Shown here: in pieces, positions 55,094 through 63,521 of the stretch
How the letters are laid out: every line of letters starts with the position of its first letter
Position numbering within the stretch: the stretch's first letter is position 1
DNA from: Jiella endophytica
Lineage (GTDB): Bacteria > Pseudomonadota > Alphaproteobacteria > Rhizobiales > Rhizobiaceae
Direction of reading: 5' to 3'
NCBI RefSeq assembly: GCF_004519335.1
Contig: NZ_SOZD01000001.1
Span: 868,001 to 932,000 of the forward strand
Length of the DNA: 64,000 nucleotides
The notes under the pieces: model-generated
Database searches by the model: none
Told to the model about the DNA's origin: nothing
The model's input: only the letters and a program-made list of their open reading frames with translations
Position numbers and translations under genes: made by a program

Positions 55094-55840
55094 ATGCCCT
55101 CGCGTCACCAATCGACCTATTCCACCCGCGCCAAGCTCGGGCTGATCGTGCCGCCGACCAACACCGTCAACGAGGCGGAATGGGTCCGCATGGCGCCCGA
55201 GGGCGTCACCATCCACAGCCATCGGGTGCGGCTTCACGCCGATACGGCGAGCCCTGCCGGCCAGGCGGCCCTGCTGAGCGATCTCGACGAAGCCGTCGGC
55301 CTCGTCGCCCAGACCGGCGCCGATGCCGTCGCCTATGCCTGCACAGCCGGGTCGATGGTGACGCCGGCAGCGAGCCTGCAGGACGAACTCACCGAGCGCA
55401 CCGGAACGCCCTGCGTCACCACTTCGGCGGCGATCGTCGCCGCGCTTTCAGCACTCGGCGCCAGGCGCATCTCGGTCGCGACCCCCTATGCCGAAACGCT
55501 CAATGCCCATGAGGCGGAGTTCCTCGCCGTTCACGGCTTCGACGTCCTGTCGATCGCCGGCCTCGGCATCGGCGCCGGTGGCCCGTCGGAATATCCGCGG
55601 ATCGCCAGAACGCCGCTCGACGCCGTCGCGGATCATGCGCGAAACGCCTTCTCGCCGGAGAGCGACGCCCTTCTGATCGCCTGCACCGACTTTCCCACCC
55701 TGCCGCTCGTCGCCCGGCTCGAAGCCGAACTCGGCGTTCCGGTGGTGACGTCCAACCAGGCGACCTTCTGGTCGATGCTGCGCGTTGCCGGGATCGACGA
55801 CCGCTTCGAACGTTTCGGCCGGCTGCTCGCCGAGCATTGA
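55094..55840 (+). CDS. Maleate cis-trans isomerase-like protein (Asp/Glu racemase superfamily)
   Basis: Soluble protein of 248 aa. KLGLIVPPTNTVNEAEW is the typical opening, and both active-site cysteines are present: Cys83 in VAYACTAGSMV and Cys197 in LLIACTDFPTLP. This supports a proton-transfer isomerase or racemase. Maleate isomerase is a reasonable reading because an amidase of the maleamate/carbamoylsarcosine type follows in the same operon, but other 2-substituted dicarboxylates are possible. The end overlaps the region before the lyase gene by a few bases. First gene of catabolic operon 2. Confidence 0.85.
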   Translation: MPSRHQSTYSTRAKLGLIVPPTNTVNEAEWVRMAPEGVTIHSHRVRLHADTASPAGQAALLSDLDEAVGLVAQTGADAVAYACTAGSMVTPAASLQDELTERTGTPCVTTSAAIVAALSALGARRISVATPYAETLNAHEAEFLAVHGFDVLSIAGLGIGAGGPSEYPRIARTPLDAVADHARNAFSPESDALLIACTDFPTLPLVARLEAELGVPVVTSNQATFWSMLRVAGIDDRFERFGRLLAEH

Positions 55841-55869
55841 ATTTCAAACAAAGGGAGAAGACCCGCCCC

Positions 55870-56751
55870 ATGGCCGACAAAGCCCTGAAACAAGCCCTTG
55901 CCGCCGGCACCTTCGTCACCGCCCCCGGCGTGTTCGAACTGATCTCCGCGATGATCGCCGACACGATGGGGTTCAAGGCGCTGTATGTCACCGGCTACGG
56001 GACGGTCGCCTCGCATCTCGGCCTGCCCGATGCCGGCCTTGCCACCTACACCGACATGCTCGGGCGGATCGCCACCATCGTCGAGCGGACGAGGACACCG
56101 GTGATCGCCGATGCCGACACCGGCTATGGCGGCCTCCTCAATGTCCGCCACACGGTGCGGGGCTACGAGCAGGCGGGCGTTTCGGCGATCCAGCTGGAGG
56201 ACCAGGAATTTCCCAAGAAATGCGGCCATACGCCGAACCGCCGGGTGATCCCGCTCAAGGACATGCTGCAGAAGATCGAGGTCGCCGTCGACAGCCGGAG
56301 GAGCGACGACTTCCTGATCATCGCCCGCACCGACTCGCGCACCTCGCTCGGCATCGACGAGGCGATCCGCCGCGGCAAGGCCTTCGCCAAGGCGGGCGCC
56401 GACATCGTCTTCGTGGAATCGCCGGAGAGCGAAGAGGAGATGCAGCGGGTCTGCGAGGCGATCGACGCGCCGCTGCTCGCCAACATGGTCAATGGCGGGC
56501 GCACGCCGCTGCTCTCGGCCGAGCGGCTGCAGTCGCTCGGCTATGCGATCGGCATCCACCCTGCCGTCGGCTTCCTGGCGATGGGCGCTGCGCTGAAGCA
56601 TGCCTATGCCGATCTTGCCGAGAATGGCGAGACGACGAGCGCCGTCGAACTCCACGACTTCTCCCGCTTCAACGAGCTTCTCGGCTTTCCGGAAGTGTGG
56701 GAGTTCGAGAAGCGCTACGCCCGGCAGGAAGCCGCCAACGCGGCCGAATGA
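55870..56751 (+). CDS. Isocitrate lyase/PEP mutase-family lyase
   Basis: TIM-barrel enzyme of 293 aa from ATG 55870 (GGGAGAAG about ten bases upstream). DADTGYGGLLNVRHTVRGYE binds Mg2+ and substrate, and the catalytic loop KKCGH (Cys118 central) is intact, pointing to a C-C bond-cleaving lyase such as methylisocitrate or 2,3-dimethylmalate lyase rather than a phosphonate mutase. IARTDSRTSLGIDEAIRRG is also typical. In this operon it would split a substituted malate-type intermediate into central metabolites. An 11-codon upstream extension is possible but improbable. Confidence 0.88.
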   Translation: MADKALKQALAAGTFVTAPGVFELISAMIADTMGFKALYVTGYGTVASHLGLPDAGLATYTDMLGRIATIVERTRTPVIADADTGYGGLLNVRHTVRGYEQAGVSAIQLEDQEFPKKCGHTPNRRVIPLKDMLQKIEVAVDSRRSDDFLIIARTDSRTSLGIDEAIRRGKAFAKAGADIVFVESPESEEEMQRVCEAIDAPLLANMVNGGRTPLLSAERLQSLGYAIGIHPAVGFLAMGAALKHAYADLAENGETTSAVELHDFSRFNELLGFPEVWEFEKRYARQEAANAAE

Positions 56752-56777
56752 GGCGAAAGAGACGAGGAGCCAGCGCT

Positions 56778-57428
56778 TTGACAGACGACCTTTCCGAGAA
56801 CTATGCGAAGGCCTACGGCCACAAGGCCGGCTTCGGCAAACGCCCGGCGCTGATCCTGATCGATTTCGCCCATGCCTATTTCGACCCGGACTGCGATCTT
56901 TATGCCGGCGTCGACGCGGCGCTCGCCTCGGCGCTGCGGGTGCGAGAGGCGGCTCACGCCGCCCACGTGCCGGTCGTGCTCACCGAGGTGACCTATCAAA
57001 AAGGCGGCAGGAACGGTGGCCGCTTCTTCGAAAAGGCGATGCCGCTGAAAGCCTTCGTCAAGGGCGAGCGGACCGCCGCCTTTGCCGACGGGCTGGTGCC
57101 GCGAGAGGACGAGATCATCGTCTCCAAGCAGTATCCGTCAGCCTTCTTCGGCACCTCCCTCGCCTCCACCCTCACCGCCGGCGGCCATGACAGCGTCATC
57201 CTGACAGGCCTCACCACATCGGGCTGCGTCCGGGCGAGCTGCGTCGACGCGATGTCCCACGGCTTCACCACCATCGTCGTCGCCGATGCCTGCGGCGACA
57301 GGCATCCGGCGCCCCACGAGGCCAACCTGTTCGACATGAACGCCAAATATGCCGACGTCGTCTCGGAGACGGAGATCCTCGCTTATCTGAAGACACTCTC
57401 CGCCAGCCGGGCTGAGGCCCGCGCGTGA
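56778..57428 (+). CDS. Isochorismatase-superfamily amidohydrolase (N-carbamoylsarcosine/maleamate amidase-like)
   Basis: Cysteine hydrolase of 216 aa starting at TTG 56778 (GAGGAG ten bases upstream). The triad is visible: Asp29 (LILIDFAHAYF), Lys117 (VSKQYPSAFF) and Cys150 (TTSGCVRASCVDAMSHGF). The ending GDRHPAPHEANLFDMNAKYA closely follows N-carbamoylsarcosine amidases and maleamate amidases, not isochorismatases proper. It should hydrolyse a primary amide or carbamoyl group and release ammonia. Next to a maleate-isomerase-like gene, maleamate is a plausible substrate, but this is inference. Frame upstream to 55785 is a shadow. Confidence 0.88.
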   Translation: MTDDLSENYAKAYGHKAGFGKRPALILIDFAHAYFDPDCDLYAGVDAALASALRVREAAHAAHVPVVLTEVTYQKGGRNGGRFFEKAMPLKAFVKGERTAAFADGLVPREDEIIVSKQYPSAFFGTSLASTLTAGGHDSVILTGLTTSGCVRASCVDAMSHGFTTIVVADACGDRHPAPHEANLFDMNAKYADVVSETEILAYLKTLSASRAEARA

Positions 57429-58168
57429 GCGGCTTTTCGACGATCGCCATCCTTGGCGCTGCCGGCGGCATCGGCCGCCGGCTTCTCTCCGAGCTCAGGG
57501 ATCGCGGCCACGAGACGATCGCGCTCGACCTGCCGGCCTCCCTCGAGCGGCATCGGCTGGAAGGCCGCAGCATCGCCATCGACATTCTTGACGAAGCCTC
57601 GATCGAAAACGCCTTCGGGGAACTCGCAGGCGACGGCGAAGGGCTCGACGGCTTCGTCAATCTCGCCGGCTACAATGCCAGGCTGACGCCGCTCGCCGCG
57701 ATGGACACAGGCTATTTCGACGACGTCATCGCCGGCAATCTGCGCGGCGCCTTCCTCGCCGCACGTGCCGCAAAGCCGCTGCTCGAGCGCGGCCGCAACG
57801 CCAGCCTGGTGATGGTTTCCTCCGGCCTCGCCGCTCATGTGCGGCCCGGCTACGGGGCCTATTCGGCGGCGAAAGCGGCGATTGTCGCGATGACCAAGAC
57901 GCTGGCGCTGGAATGGGCGCCGACGGTCCGGGTGAATGCCGTGGCGCCGGGCCTCGTCGACACGGCCTTTCTGCGCGGCGGCACGGGACGGTCCGACGAG
58001 GACGGGGCGAGCGTGGTCGATCTCGACGCCTATCGCGGGATGACGCCGCTCGGCCGGATCGCTTTGCCGGACGACGTCACCGGGCCGGTCCGCTTCCTGC
58101 TCGGCGAAGACAGCCGCTTCATGACCGGCCAGGTGCTCTGGGTGAATGGCGGCGGCTACATGCCGTGA
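57425..58168 (+). CDS. Short-chain dehydrogenase/reductase
   Basis: NAD(P)-dependent oxidoreductase of 247 aa. The nucleotide loop is AILGAAGGIGRRLLSEL. NLAG replaces the usual NNAG, the catalytic Ser is in VMVSSGLAAH, and YSAAKAAIVAMTKTLALEW supplies Tyr and Lys. The ending GQVLWVNGGGYMP is classical. GTG start overlaps the amidase stop (GTGA at 57425). Last gene of operon 2, distinct in sequence from the SDR at 52475. Confidence 0.92.
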   Translation: MSGFSTIAILGAAGGIGRRLLSELRDRGHETIALDLPASLERHRLEGRSIAIDILDEASIENAFGELAGDGEGLDGFVNLAGYNARLTPLAAMDTGYFDDVIAGNLRGAFLAARAAKPLLERGRNASLVMVSSGLAAHVRPGYGAYSAAKAAIVAMTKTLALEWAPTVRVNAVAPGLVDTAFLRGGTGRSDEDGASVVDLDAYRGMTPLGRIALPDDVTGPVRFLLGEDSRFMTGQVLWVNGGGYMP

Positions 58169-58216
58169 GGGGCGACGCCTCACCGCTGCGCGGCGCGCCG
58201 TCTTCCATCCGAACGT

Positions 58217-58651
58217 TCACTGCCGGTCGGCGAGGATGCCGCGCAGCAGCTCGCTCAGCCGGGCCGTCTCGCTGTCGCTGAGGCCCTCCGTGACGACCCG
58301 ACGCTCGCTCTCCACCAGCGGCGAGAGCTCGCCGAAATGCGCCCGCCCCTTGTCGGAGAGAAAGACCAGGACGCGGCGGCGGTCGCGGGCATCCGGCGCG
58401 CGGTAGACGAGACCGGCGGCGACCATCCGGTCGACGATCTTGGTCAGCGTCGGCAGATCGACGAAGACCGACGGCGCCAGCTCGCCCATCGCCTGCCCGT
58501 CCTGGCGCATCAGGCTCGCCAGCAGGCGGTATTGCTCGATCCGCGCCCCGGCCGGCTTGAGGCGTGCCTCGACCGCGGTGTCCAACCTCCGGTTGACCCC
58601 GGCAATGAGCTCCGAGAGGCCGTGAGGGTCCTGGTCGGGCGAGGTTTTCAT
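58217..58651 (-). CDS. MarR-family transcriptional regulator
   Basis: Winged-helix regulator of 144 aa. The recognition region is ELAPSVFVDLPTLTKIVDRM, and the wing has DARDRRRVLVFLSDKGR, the MarR hallmark. GGAGG lies seven bases before ATG 58651. It is divergent from the AmiC-like gene across 342 bases. MarR proteins commonly sense aromatic or phenolic acids. A much longer open frame in this reading frame, reaching 60076, is the shadow of the binding-protein gene. Confidence 0.92.
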   Translation of the reverse strand: MKTSPDQDPHGLSELIAGVNRRLDTAVEARLKPAGARIEQYRLLASLMRQDGQAMGELAPSVFVDLPTLTKIVDRMVAAGLVYRAPDARDRRRVLVFLSDKGRAHFGELSPLVESERRVVTEGLSDSETARLSELLRGILADRQ

Positions 58652-58993
58652 GGAATCCTCCGAGATACTGGATTTTTCATATATTCCGGCGATCCCCCGA
58701 AAGGCAATTTCGAATTGTTCGCCTCGGGCCTTCGTCCCCATGACAGGCGAGAGCTGCCGATCACGGTCGGCGACCCGCCGGCTCAGATCTGGTCCTGACC
58801 GACGCTGATCCTGTTGGCAGCGATGCCCATGATTCGCGCATGTCTTCGGCGCCGCAGCCGTGAAAGCACCTTGGCGGCGGCTTTCGGCCGGCCCGGCGGC
58901 TTGCGCCGCAACTGGCACGCGACATGCAGGCGTTGTTCGAATGGGTCGTGACGGAGCCGGAATCCAACGGATCGCCGGCGCTGGGAGTAGCGT
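58652..58993. promoter_or_regulatory. Divergent region between MarR gene and AmiC-like gene
   Basis: The interval is 342 bases long. The part next to MarR is AT-rich (TTTTTCATATATTCC near 58670-58685) and contains CAATTTCGAATTG (58705-58717), a 5-bp inverted repeat around TCG that could be a MarR operator. The remaining 250 bases are GC-rich with no convincing gene or RNA. Confidence 0.35.
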
Positions 58994-60031
58994 ATGCGAC
59001 GTATCGGGCTGTTGATTCAACAAAGCGGACCGGCTGGCATCTGGGCCCCCTCGGCGCAGGCCTGCGCCCGGCTGGCCGTGGAGGAGATCAACGTCGTCTG
59101 CGGCCTGCTCGGTCACGACGTCGACCTCACCGTGATGGACGCCGGCGTCAGCGCCGCAAGCGCCGCCGAGGCGGTGGACTTCTCCATCGACATCGACGAG
59201 ATCGACGCGCTCGTTGGGATGATGCCGAGCTACCAGCGGGCGGCCGTCTCCTCGGCGGTCGGCGGCCGAATCCCCTTCATCTACACCCCGCAATTCGAGG
59301 GGCTGGAGCGCGACCGGGCGATCGTCACCGTCGGCGAAACCTCGCGTGAGCTGCTCGAGCCGGGGATCGACTGGCTGTGGGAAAACAAGGGCGCCCGGCG
59401 CTATTTCCTCGTCGGCAACGACTATGTCTGGCCGCGCGAGACCTTCGCGACGGCGAGCCGCATCGTCGCCGACAAGGGCGGCGAAATCGTCGGCGAGCGG
59501 CTCGTCCCCTTCGGCTATGACGACTACGACCGGCTGTTCGCCGAGATCCGGGCGAGCCGGGCCGATGTGGTGGTGCCCTATTTCCTCGGCGCCGAGGCCG
59601 TGTCCTTCAACCGCAGCTTCGCCGAGGTCGGCCTCGCGGCGAAGCACCTGCGCTTCTCGTCGGCGATCGACGAGACGGTGATCTACGGCATCGGGCCGGA
59701 CGCGACGGAGAACCTCTATCTCTCCTCGGGCTATTTCGCCTGCCTCGATTCCCGCAACAACCGCTCCTTCCTCGAGCGCTACCACACCCGCTTCGGCGAG
59801 ACGCCGCCGCCGGTCAACGCCTTCGGCCAATCCTGCTACGAGGGGATCTACTGTCTGCTGGCGCTTGCCGAGGCGGCCGGCGATCTTGCGGTTCCGGCGG
59901 TCGTCGATCGCCTCGGCCGCACCTGCCAGCGTTACAGCGCGCGCGGATCGAGCGCTCCCTTCGTCGCCGGCGAGCGCCAGCCTATCCATGTCGCGGCGGT
60001 CGACGGCATGGACCTCACCCTGCTGCGCTGA
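58994..60031 (+). CDS. AmiC-like periplasmic-binding-fold protein without signal peptide (predicted cytosolic ligand sensor)
   Basis: Type I binding-protein fold of 345 aa close to AmiC/UrtA. GLLIQQSGPAGIWAPSAQAC opens the first lobe; GERLVPFGYDDYDRLFAEIR and NRSFAEVGLAAKHLRFSS are typical later segments. There is no signal peptide, and an in-frame TAG directly precedes CGT-ATG, so none was missed. GGGAG precedes the start. AmiC in Pseudomonas is a cytosolic amide sensor that restrains the antiterminator AmiR. No AmiR/ANTAR gene is visible here, so the partner is unknown. The adjacent exported binding protein is a relative with different signals. Confidence 0.82.
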   Translation: MRRIGLLIQQSGPAGIWAPSAQACARLAVEEINVVCGLLGHDVDLTVMDAGVSAASAAEAVDFSIDIDEIDALVGMMPSYQRAAVSSAVGGRIPFIYTPQFEGLERDRAIVTVGETSRELLEPGIDWLWENKGARRYFLVGNDYVWPRETFATASRIVADKGGEIVGERLVPFGYDDYDRLFAEIRASRADVVVPYFLGAEAVSFNRSFAEVGLAAKHLRFSSAIDETVIYGIGPDATENLYLSSGYFACLDSRNNRSFLERYHTRFGETPPPVNAFGQSCYEGIYCLLALAEAAGDLAVPAVVDRLGRTCQRYSARGSSAPFVAGERQPIHVAAVDGMDLTLLR

Positions 60032-60075
60032 GGCAGCAGCTATCGACCACGCTGCGGCAATCCTGCTGCGGCGCA

Positions 60076-60101
60076 AAATTTTGTTTGCAATTTCAAAATT
60101 T
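60076..60101. promoter_or_regulatory. Inverted repeat upstream of the amide/urea-type binding-protein gene
   Basis: AAATTTTG (60076-60083) and CAAAATTT (60094-60101) are perfect 8-bp arms separated by 10 bases, in an AT-rich patch 50 bases before ATG 60151. The CAATTTC word inside it recurs at 58705 near the MarR gene. It may be an operator or promoter element. Confidence 0.4.
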
Positions 60102-60150
60102 GTGTTTTCAAATATCCTCCGTACCGCGATCGGTCATGAAGGGGTCCGCA

Positions 60151-61392
60151 ATGACGTTCACTCGCCGCAAGTTCCTGAAGACGACGATGTCCGCCTCCGC
60201 GGCACTGGCGGCTCCTGCCATCTCGACCCGATACGCCTTCGGCGCCGAGGATCCGATCAAGGTCGGCAGCCTGCTCGACCAGTCCGGCGCGATCGCCTCT
60301 TCCGGCGTCACCATGGTCACGGCGATGGAACAGGGCATTGCCGAGATCAACGAGGCCGGCGGCCTGCTCGGACGCCCGCTGCAGCTGATCCAGTACGACA
60401 CCCAGTCAAACATCCAGCTCTATTCGCAATATGCCCAGCAGTTGGCGCTGAAGGACCGGGTCGACGTCGTCCATGGCGGCATCACCTCGGCTTCGCGCGA
60501 GGCGATCCGCCCGACCTTCGACCGCTTCCGCGTGCTTTATTTCTACAACGTTCTTTATGAGGGCGGCGTCTGCGACCGCGATTGCTTCTGCACCGGCACG
60601 ACGCCGGCCCAGACGGTCGAGAAGCTCGTGCCCTATGCCATGAAGAACAGCGGCAAGAAGGCCTACATCCTCGCCGCCGACTACAACTACGGCCAGATCA
60701 CCGCCAAGTGGATGACGAAATACATGCAGGACAACGGCGGCGAGGTGCTCTCCGTCGACTTCTTCCCGCTCGACGTCACCAATTTCGGCTCAACCATCTC
60801 GAAGATCCAGGAGGCCAAGCCCGACCTCATCCTGTCGGCGCTGGTGGGCGGCAACCACGTCTCCTTCTATCGCCAGTGGCAGTCCGCCGGCATGAAGGAC
60901 CAGATTCCCATCGCCTCGACGACCTTCGGCCTCGTCAACGAGCCGTCGACGGTCGACGCCGCGGTCAGCGAAGGGATCTACGGCTGCTACGGCTATTACG
61001 AGGAGCTGGAGACGCCGGAAAGCACCGCCTTCGTCGACAAGCTGAAGAAGCGCTGGCCGCAGATCCCCTATATCAGCGAGCTGACCGCAGCGACCTACGA
61101 GGGGCTCTATCTCTGGGCCGAGGGCGTCAAGAAGGCCGGCTCGATCGACCGGATGAAGGTGATCGAGGCGCTGGAGGGCGGCGTGTCCTTCAAGGGACCG
61201 AGCGGCGAGGTGAAGCTCGACCCCGCCACCCATCACACCGTGCGCAACGCCTATCTGGCGCAGGTGAAGGACCGCAAGTGGAACGTGCTCGAGACCTTCG
61301 ACGCCGTTCCGCCCTCCGATACGGCGATGGTCTGCGACCTCTCCGAGAACCCGGACGACAATCAGCAATACGTCATCGATATCAAATCATAA
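60151..61392 (+). CDS. Amide/urea-type ABC transporter substrate-binding protein
   Basis: Periplasmic type I binding protein of 413 aa with a Tat-like signal (TRRKFLKTTMSASAALAAPA). KVGSLLDQSGAIASSGVTMV, VHGGITSASREAIRPTFDRF, FYNVLYEGGVCDRDCFCTGT and LAADYNYGQITAKWMTKYMQ closely follow the UrtA/FmdD/AmiC group, which binds urea, short amides or related compounds. ATG 60151 (AAGGGG upstream) puts the RR motif near the start; ATG 60136 is possible. Permease genes follow after 176 bases. Confidence 0.9.
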   Translation: MTFTRRKFLKTTMSASAALAAPAISTRYAFGAEDPIKVGSLLDQSGAIASSGVTMVTAMEQGIAEINEAGGLLGRPLQLIQYDTQSNIQLYSQYAQQLALKDRVDVVHGGITSASREAIRPTFDRFRVLYFYNVLYEGGVCDRDCFCTGTTPAQTVEKLVPYAMKNSGKKAYILAADYNYGQITAKWMTKYMQDNGGEVLSVDFFPLDVTNFGSTISKIQEAKPDLILSALVGGNHVSFYRQWQSAGMKDQIPIASTTFGLVNEPSTVDAAVSEGIYGCYGYYEELETPESTAFVDKLKKRWPQIPYISELTAATYEGLYLWAEGVKKAGSIDRMKVIEALEGGVSFKGPSGEVKLDPATHHTVRNAYLAQVKDRKWNVLETFDAVPPSDTAMVCDLSENPDDNQQYVIDIKS

Positions 61393-61568
61393 CGGCGCGT
61401 TCCTGAAGCATCGCATGCAGACGTGAACGGGCCTGAAGGGCGAAGTCACGCCCAACCGCTGGCAGCATGGCCCGGCCGCGGGCCGGTCTGTCGCGCGGCC
61501 ACGACATCAGACGGAACGCGGCGGGCCGACCGCCGCATCCTCCTCTCACCGACCGGAAGCTGACCGAC

Positions 61569-62435
61569 ATGGATCTCGCCGCCCTCGTGGCGCTCAACGT
61601 CGTCAACGGCGCCGCCTCGCTGGTCCTGCTCTGCCTCGGACTGGCGATCATCTTCGGCATGATGCGGATCATCAATCTCGCCCATGGCGAGTTCGTGATG
61701 CTCGGCGCCTATGCTGCGGTGATCTCGGCCAATGCCGGGGTCAACATCTATATCGCCATGCTGATCGTCGCACCGCTCTGCGTCGGCCTCGTCGGCCTGA
61801 TCGTCGAGCGCTGCCTGATCCGCTTCCTCTATGGCCGGCTGGTCGATTCCATGCTTGCCACCTGGGGGCTCAGCCTGCTGATCGTCGGTATCGTCACGAC
61901 GATCTTCGGCAACACCATGCAGGGCGTGCCGACGCCGCTCGGCGGCTTCTCGATCGGCGCCTACCGCACCTCCTGGTACACGATCTTCCTCGCCGCCGTG
62001 GCGCTGGTGGTGCTCGCCGCGATCTACGGCGTGCTGCGCTACACCCGCTTCGGCCTCGTCGCCCGGGCGGTGATGCAGAACCCTGAGATGGCGGCCGTCC
62101 TCGGCGTCAATCCCGCCCGCATCTACATGGCGACCTTCTCCCTCGGCGCCGCCGTCACCGGGCTTGCCGGCGGCGTTCTCGCGCCGGTCTCCGGCATCAC
62201 TCCGGTGATGGGCGGGGCCTATGTCGCCAAGGCCTTCATCACCGTCGTCGGCGGCGGCGCGGCGATCATCTCCGGCACCACCTCGGCCTCGGCGCTGTTC
62301 GGCCTCGTCAACCAGCTCGGCGCCTATTTCACGACGCCCGTCTATGGCGAAGTCATTCTCTTCATCGCTGCGACGGTGCTGATCCGGCTGATGCCGCAGG
62401 GCATTTCCGGCCGCTTCTTCCGGGGGACGATCTGA
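61569..62435 (+). CDS. Amide/urea-type ABC transporter permease (LivH/UrtB-like)
   Basis: Inner-membrane permease of 288 aa, about eight helices. ALVALNVVNGAASLVLLCLG starts the LivH/UrtB fold, IINLAHGEFVMLGAYAAV is the conserved second segment, and ARAVMQNPEMAAVLGVNPAR is the ATPase-contact loop. ATG 61569 is chosen; the frame from 61467 adds an Arg/Pro-rich stretch unlike the family. A two-base gap separates it from the next permease gene. Confidence 0.92.
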   Translation: MDLAALVALNVVNGAASLVLLCLGLAIIFGMMRIINLAHGEFVMLGAYAAVISANAGVNIYIAMLIVAPLCVGLVGLIVERCLIRFLYGRLVDSMLATWGLSLLIVGIVTTIFGNTMQGVPTPLGGFSIGAYRTSWYTIFLAAVALVVLAAIYGVLRYTRFGLVARAVMQNPEMAAVLGVNPARIYMATFSLGAAVTGLAGGVLAPVSGITPVMGGAYVAKAFITVVGGGAAIISGTTSASALFGLVNQLGAYFTTPVYGEVILFIAATVLIRLMPQGISGRFFRGTI

Positions 62436-62437
62436 GC

Positions 62438-63517
62438 ATGACCGAACCCGTCAAGTTGACCCTCCAGTGCGTCGCCGTCCTTTTCGCCTGCGTCGTCGTC
62501 GGCCTCCTGCCCTTCTACATCGATCTCTTCGAGCTGATGCAGTACACGCTGTTCTGCTCGATGGCGGTGCTGGCGCTCAGCCTCGGCTTCATCTGGGGCT
62601 TCGGCGGCATCCTCTCCTTCGGACAGACCGCCTTCTTCGGCCTCGGCGCCTATTCCTACGCGGTGGCGGCGATCAATTTCGGCGATTCCACCCCTGCGAT
62701 CGGGCTCGCCATCCTGATCCCGGCGCTGTTCGCCCTGGCGCTCGGCTATTTCGTCTTCTACGGCCAGATCAGCGACGTCTATCTCGGCGTCATCACCCTC
62801 ACCGTCACGCTGATCCTCTTCAACGTCTTCAACTCGACGGCCGGCGACGCCTACACGATCGGCTCGGCGCGGCTCGGCGGCTTCAACGGCATGCCGGCAG
62901 TGCCGACCTTCAACATGCCCTTCGATCCGTCGAACATCCTGTTCCCCGAACAGTCCTGGTACGTCACCGGCGGCGCGCTGATCGCCATCTATGTCGGGCT
63001 GCGGCTCCTGCTTCGCAGTCCCTTCGGGCGGGTGGCGATCGCCGTCAAGGAAAACGAGACGCGGGCGGCGCTGCTCGGCTACGACCCCCGCCTCGTCAAG
63101 CTGCTCGTCTTCGTCATCGGCGGCGCCATCGCAGGCTTTGCCGGGGCGCTCTACGTCAACTGGGGCGCCTTTGTCGGCCCGACGATCTTCGCGCTGTCGC
63201 TGTCGGCGGAGATCATCATCTGGATCTGCATCGGCGGGCTCGGAACGCTGGTCGGCCCGATCGTCGGCTGCTTCCTGATCGAATATCTGGTCTCGCAGAT
63301 CGGCACCCAGCAGGCGGTCAATTCCAACCTCGTGCTCGGCGCGATCCTCGTCGTCTTCGTCGTCCTCCTGCCGAAGGGTCTGGTGCCGACGATCCGCGAC
63401 GGCCTTTTGGCGCTCGGCCGCCTCGGCGCCGGACGCAGCCGCAGAGGCGATGCTGCGCGAGGGCACGAGATCGTCGACGAAGGCCCGGCCGGTGCTCAGC
63501 CGGCAGGAGCGGAGTGA
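62438..63517 (+). CDS. Amide/urea-type ABC transporter permease (LivM/UrtC-like)
   Basis: Inner-membrane permease of 359 aa, about ten helices. MAVLALSLGFIWGFGGILSF and GQTAFFGLGAYSYAVAAINF are LivM/UrtC blocks. IAVKENETRAALLGYDPRLV is the coupling loop, and CIGGLGTLVGPIVGCFLIEY the conserved late segment. The polar tail of ~40 residues (RSRRGDAARGHEIVDEG) is longer than usual. Four bases separate it from the ATPase gene. Confidence 0.92.
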   Translation: MTEPVKLTLQCVAVLFACVVVGLLPFYIDLFELMQYTLFCSMAVLALSLGFIWGFGGILSFGQTAFFGLGAYSYAVAAINFGDSTPAIGLAILIPALFALALGYFVFYGQISDVYLGVITLTVTLILFNVFNSTAGDAYTIGSARLGGFNGMPAVPTFNMPFDPSNILFPEQSWYVTGGALIAIYVGLRLLLRSPFGRVAIAVKENETRAALLGYDPRLVKLLVFVIGGAIAGFAGALYVNWGAFVGPTIFALSLSAEIIIWICIGGLGTLVGPIVGCFLIEYLVSQIGTQQAVNSNLVLGAILVVFVVLLPKGLVPTIRDGLLALGRLGAGRSRRGDAARGHEIVDEGPAGAQPAGAE

Positions 63518-63521
63518 CCCC

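Noticed and set aside
58217-60076. Minus-strand open frame of 619 codons
   Set aside because: Only its last 144 codons are a real MarR gene, with its own ribosome site at 58651. The rest is antisense to the AmiC-like gene and has an Arg/Asp-rich shadow composition.
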